7,717 nucleotides of DNA, from the NCBI GenBank assembly GCA_966211215.1, contig CBIHNR010000231.1, positions 1-7,717 of the forward strand, read 5' to 3'. Positions within the stretch are counted from its first letter, which is position 1. Each line of letters opens with the position of its first letter. A program made the translations under genes and the position numbers. This stretch comes from Desertivirga sp966211215 (lineage in GTDB: Bacteria; Bacteroidota; Bacteroidia; Sphingobacteriales; Sphingobacteriaceae). Of this stretch, positions 6,508 to 7,717 are shown piece after piece. Below the pieces are notes generated by a model. That model was not told where the DNA came from, made no database searches, and worked only from the letters and a program-made list of their open reading frames with translations.

Positions 6508-7419
6508 TTACTTTTTAATGCTATTTGTTAAATCCTCAAGCAGGCTTTCTCTTTTATTTTCAAAGGAAGCAGTAAGTGGAGCGGTGCTGAGGGGTATATA
6601 GGAAGCACCGAAAATCAGGTTTCCACTTGTTGAGCTTTTATAGATAGTTAATGCAATCGTGCTAGAAGTTGTTTCCCAAGTGGCTGTTAGCTTAACATCT
6701 CCGGCAACAATTGCATCGCCAACTAATTCTGGATGAGTGGTGATGACAGTTCTAACAGAGTCAGTTTTATAAAATATTAGGTTACTCTTAGGAGTTCCAT
6801 ACCTTGTTCGTAGTTTGTTCAGGTTGGTGTTATAGTCTGTCACGTATTGGGAATATGTACTTGCGTAGGTTTTTGTAAAAAGAGTAGAGGCGCTACTCAA
6901 TAGGTTATTAGTAAAGGCATAAGCATCAATGGTGGTAGTGGTTTCACCCTGATAAATCTGAAAGAGCAAATTAGAAGCCGGATGAACTGTTTTGCCCGCC
7001 TTCGATTCAAATAATTGGATGTCTGCGTATTTATTGGCCCAAATACCTAAGCGGAAATCAGGGTTTACTACGTTAAACAAGATATCCTTCTTCCCAGAGG
7101 TTTTTCCGTCTGATACATTTAAAGTTAAGGTGTGATTTCCGGTCACGGTCGGCCTCCATTTTGCTTCTGCCTCGCTGCTTTTAAATCCATCTGTTCCTGT
7201 CCAGCTATAAGTGAGTTTGGAATTATCGGTGTCTTCATCTTTTACGGATGGACTTATAACTATATATTGCCCAACGGCAACCTTTTTTGATGTTACACTT
7301 AATGAGTCAACCTTAGGTGTCTTTCCGGGCTGTTCTGAATCATCTTTACTGCAAGAAGTTATTAAAGATGAAGCTGTTAGAAGTAAAATAGCGAGCTTTT
7401 TTTTGGTGAATGAAACCAT
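6508..7419 (-). CDS. Surface lipoprotein with a PKD/Ig-like domain and an unrecognised C-terminal region
   Basis: The 303-residue protein starts with a lipoprotein signal (KKK at 6-8, hydrophobic 9-20, lipobox LITSC with Cys23). The residues after the cysteine, SKDDSE, resemble the acidic lipoprotein export signal that sends Bacteroidota lipoproteins to the outer face of the outer membrane, so surface exposure is likely. Residues 38-118 look like a PKD/Ig-like beta-sandwich: DSLSVTSKKVAVGQ, then LTYSWTGTDG (69-78) and TGNHTLTLNVSDGK (93-106). Residues 120-303 are Thr/Ser-rich and beta-rich; I do not recognise a family there and see no catalytic motif. The ATG at 7419 fits the signal peptide. 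No promoter lies close by; the best one is at 7591-7620, giving a long leader. Function unknown; adhesion or binding is a guess. Confidence 0.85.
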   Translation of the reverse strand: MVSFTKKKLAILLLTASSLITSCSKDDSEQPGKTPKVDSLSVTSKKVAVGQYIVISPSVKDEDTDNSKLTYSWTGTDGFKSSEAEAKWRPTVTGNHTLTLNVSDGKTSGKKDILFNVVNPDFRLGIWANKYADIQLFESKAGKTVHPASNLLFQIYQGETTTTIDAYAFTNNLLSSASTLFTKTYASTYSQYVTDYNTNLNKLRTRYGTPKSNLIFYKTDSVRTVITTHPELVGDAIVAGDVKLTATWETTSSTIALTIYKSSTSGNLIFGASYIPLSTAPLTASFENKRESLLEDLTNSIKK

Positions 7420-7467
7420 TGGTTATTTATATAGTTTAAGAATTTGAGTTTTGAAAAAAGTAGTGAG

Positions 7468-7493
7468 GCTACATTGTAGCAGATCTTTATCTG
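7468..7493 (-). other. Two tandem small inverted repeats in the lipoprotein leader
   Basis: GCTACA-T-TGTAGC (7468-7480) is a 6-pair inverted repeat with a single central base. It is followed at once by CAGAT-CTTT-ATCTG (7480-7493). They lie about 50-75 bases upstream of the lipoprotein ATG. They could be leader-RNA hairpins or a protein operator; nothing here decides between them. The surrounding gap 7420-7590 otherwise holds no convincing gene apart from the 13-codon frame at 7522-7563. Confidence 0.4.
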
Positions 7494-7521
7494 ATCGAAA
7501 TGGGATTAACAAGCAAGCTTA

Positions 7522-7563
7522 TTAGGGAAAGGTGCCTGAACGGCTGAGAGTCGGGTGTTTCAT
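7522..7563 (-). CDS. Possible 13-codon leader peptide
   Basis: Downstream of the 7591-7620 promoter, the first ATG (7561-7563) opens a frame of 13 codons (MKHPTLSRSGTFP) ending in TAA at 7522-7524. It lies about 20 bases into the predicted transcript and about 100 bases before the lipoprotein ATG. There is no Shine-Dalgarno and the peptide resembles nothing I know. A frame this short can arise by chance, so it is listed as a possibility only. Confidence 0.15.
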   Translation of the reverse strand: MKHPTLSRSGTFP

Positions 7564-7590
7564 TATGGTTAAAGGTTTTGGTTGCTGAGG

Positions 7591-7620
7591 CAAATATAGA
7601 ATAGTTCTAAGAAATATCAA
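7591..7620 (-). promoter_or_regulatory. Bacteroidota-type promoter reading towards the lipoprotein gene
   Basis: On the minus strand the -33 element TTG (7618-7620) and the -7 element TATATTTG (7591-7598) are separated by 19 bases, a full match to the Bacteroidota sigma-ABfr pattern. Initiation would be near 7585, giving a leader of about 165 bases before the lipoprotein ATG at 7419. It is the best promoter in the window. Its -33 box is one base away from the terminator arm at 7622. Confidence 0.7.
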
Positions 7621-7661
7621 GATAAATAAAATCCCCAAAGTATTAAGCTTCGGGGATTTTT
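7621..7661 (+). repeat. Second copy of the terminator repeat (partner at about 6461-6499)
   Basis: The 23 bases at 7628-7650, covering the left arm and loop, are identical to 6465-6487, and the GGGGATTTTT arm is also shared. The copies differ by a 3-base insertion on the left (GATAAATAA versus GATAAA) and by C versus TT before GGGG. The loop is not constrained by termination, so the identity suggests common origin. The copies lie in the same orientation about 1.16 kb apart and flank the lipoprotein unit. Confidence 0.8.
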
Positions 7662-7667
7662 ATTTAT
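7622..7667. terminator. Intrinsic terminator, apparent target site of the intron
   Basis: The left arm (7622-7636, ending in CCCC) pairs with the right arm (7652-7667, GGGGATTTTTATTTAT) with one bulged base, and an inner AAG/CTT pairing narrows the loop. A/T-rich tracts flank both sides, so it works as a terminator in either direction. It ends exactly where the intron-like GTGCG begins. Confidence 0.88.
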
Positions 7668-7717
7668 GTGCGCCGGGCATGGCGATCGACTATAGGGTGG
7701 AAGTCCCGAACACGCTT
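7668..7717 (+). mobile_element. 5' end of a group IIC self-splicing intron (runs off the right edge)
   Basis: The last 50 bases read like the first part of domain I of a bacterial group IIC intron. The 5' end is GTGCG, matching the GUGYG consensus. A short hairpin follows, CGCC (7671-7674) with GGCG (7681-7684). Then come CTATAGGGTG (7690-7699) and GTCCCGAAC (7703-7711), whose GGG and CCC form a second hairpin. From memory, GGCATGG, CTATAGGGTG and GTCCCGAAC occur in the same order in the Oceanobacillus iheyensis group IIC intron. The upstream exon end, ATTTAT after a terminator hairpin, fits the known IIC target preference. The ribozyme core, any reverse transcriptase/maturase gene and the 3' end lie outside the window, so completeness and activity are unknown. 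Confidence 0.85.

Noticed and set aside
7521..7570. TPP- or cobalamin-riboswitch-like words on the + strand (AGGGAAAGGTG, GGCTGAGA).
   Set aside because: Only the 5'-half words are present. The TPP 3' core (ACC..GAACCTGAT) and the cobalamin CCGCAACTG and B12-box segments are missing, and no + strand gene follows.

Overview
The window looks like chromosomal DNA from a Bacteroidota bacterium. The reasons are AT-rich intergenic DNA, promoters of the TTG / TAnnTTTG type, few Shine-Dalgarno sites, lipoproteins with an acidic stretch after the lipid cysteine, and a large TPR + PD40 + OmpA protein typical of the phylum. The gene styles suggest Sphingobacteriales (Pedobacter/Mucilaginibacter-like), but that is an impression and no rRNA or other marker is present to test it.

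Layout, left to right. A DUF3857-type exported protein runs off the left edge on the minus strand (1-705). A 138-base divergent gap (706-843) with only weak promoter-like matches separates it from murI, glutamate racemase (844-1671, +). Between murI and the next gene (1672-1920) lie two hairpins and an AT-rich stretch. A lipoprotein polysaccharide deacetylase follows (1921-2820, +). It converges, with only 17 bases between, on a probable two-gene minus-strand operon: queE (4772-5401) then a PorE-like TPR/beta-propeller/CRD/OmpA protein (2838-4739). Divergent from queE are a small Rieske [2Fe-2S] protein (5535-5879, +) and an NTF2-like protein (6000-6443, +), closed by a strong bidirectional terminator (6464-6499). 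A PKD/Ig-like surface lipoprotein (6508-7419, -) is read towards the same terminator from a well-formed promoter at 7591-7620, giving a leader of about 165 bases. At the right edge, a second copy of the same terminator (7622-7667) is followed directly by the first 50 bases of what I read as a group IIC self-splicing intron.

The genes do not form one pathway. The common theme is the cell envelope: peptidoglycan precursor supply (MurI), a wall or exopolysaccharide deacetylase, a peptidoglycan-binding outer-membrane or periplasmic scaffold possibly tied to type IX secretion, and a surface lipoprotein. QueE belongs to queuosine/7-deazaguanine synthesis. The most notable signal is the right edge: a group IIC intron 5' end at an intrinsic terminator, the known target preference of this class, with the terminator itself being one of two near-identical copies that bracket the lipoprotein unit.
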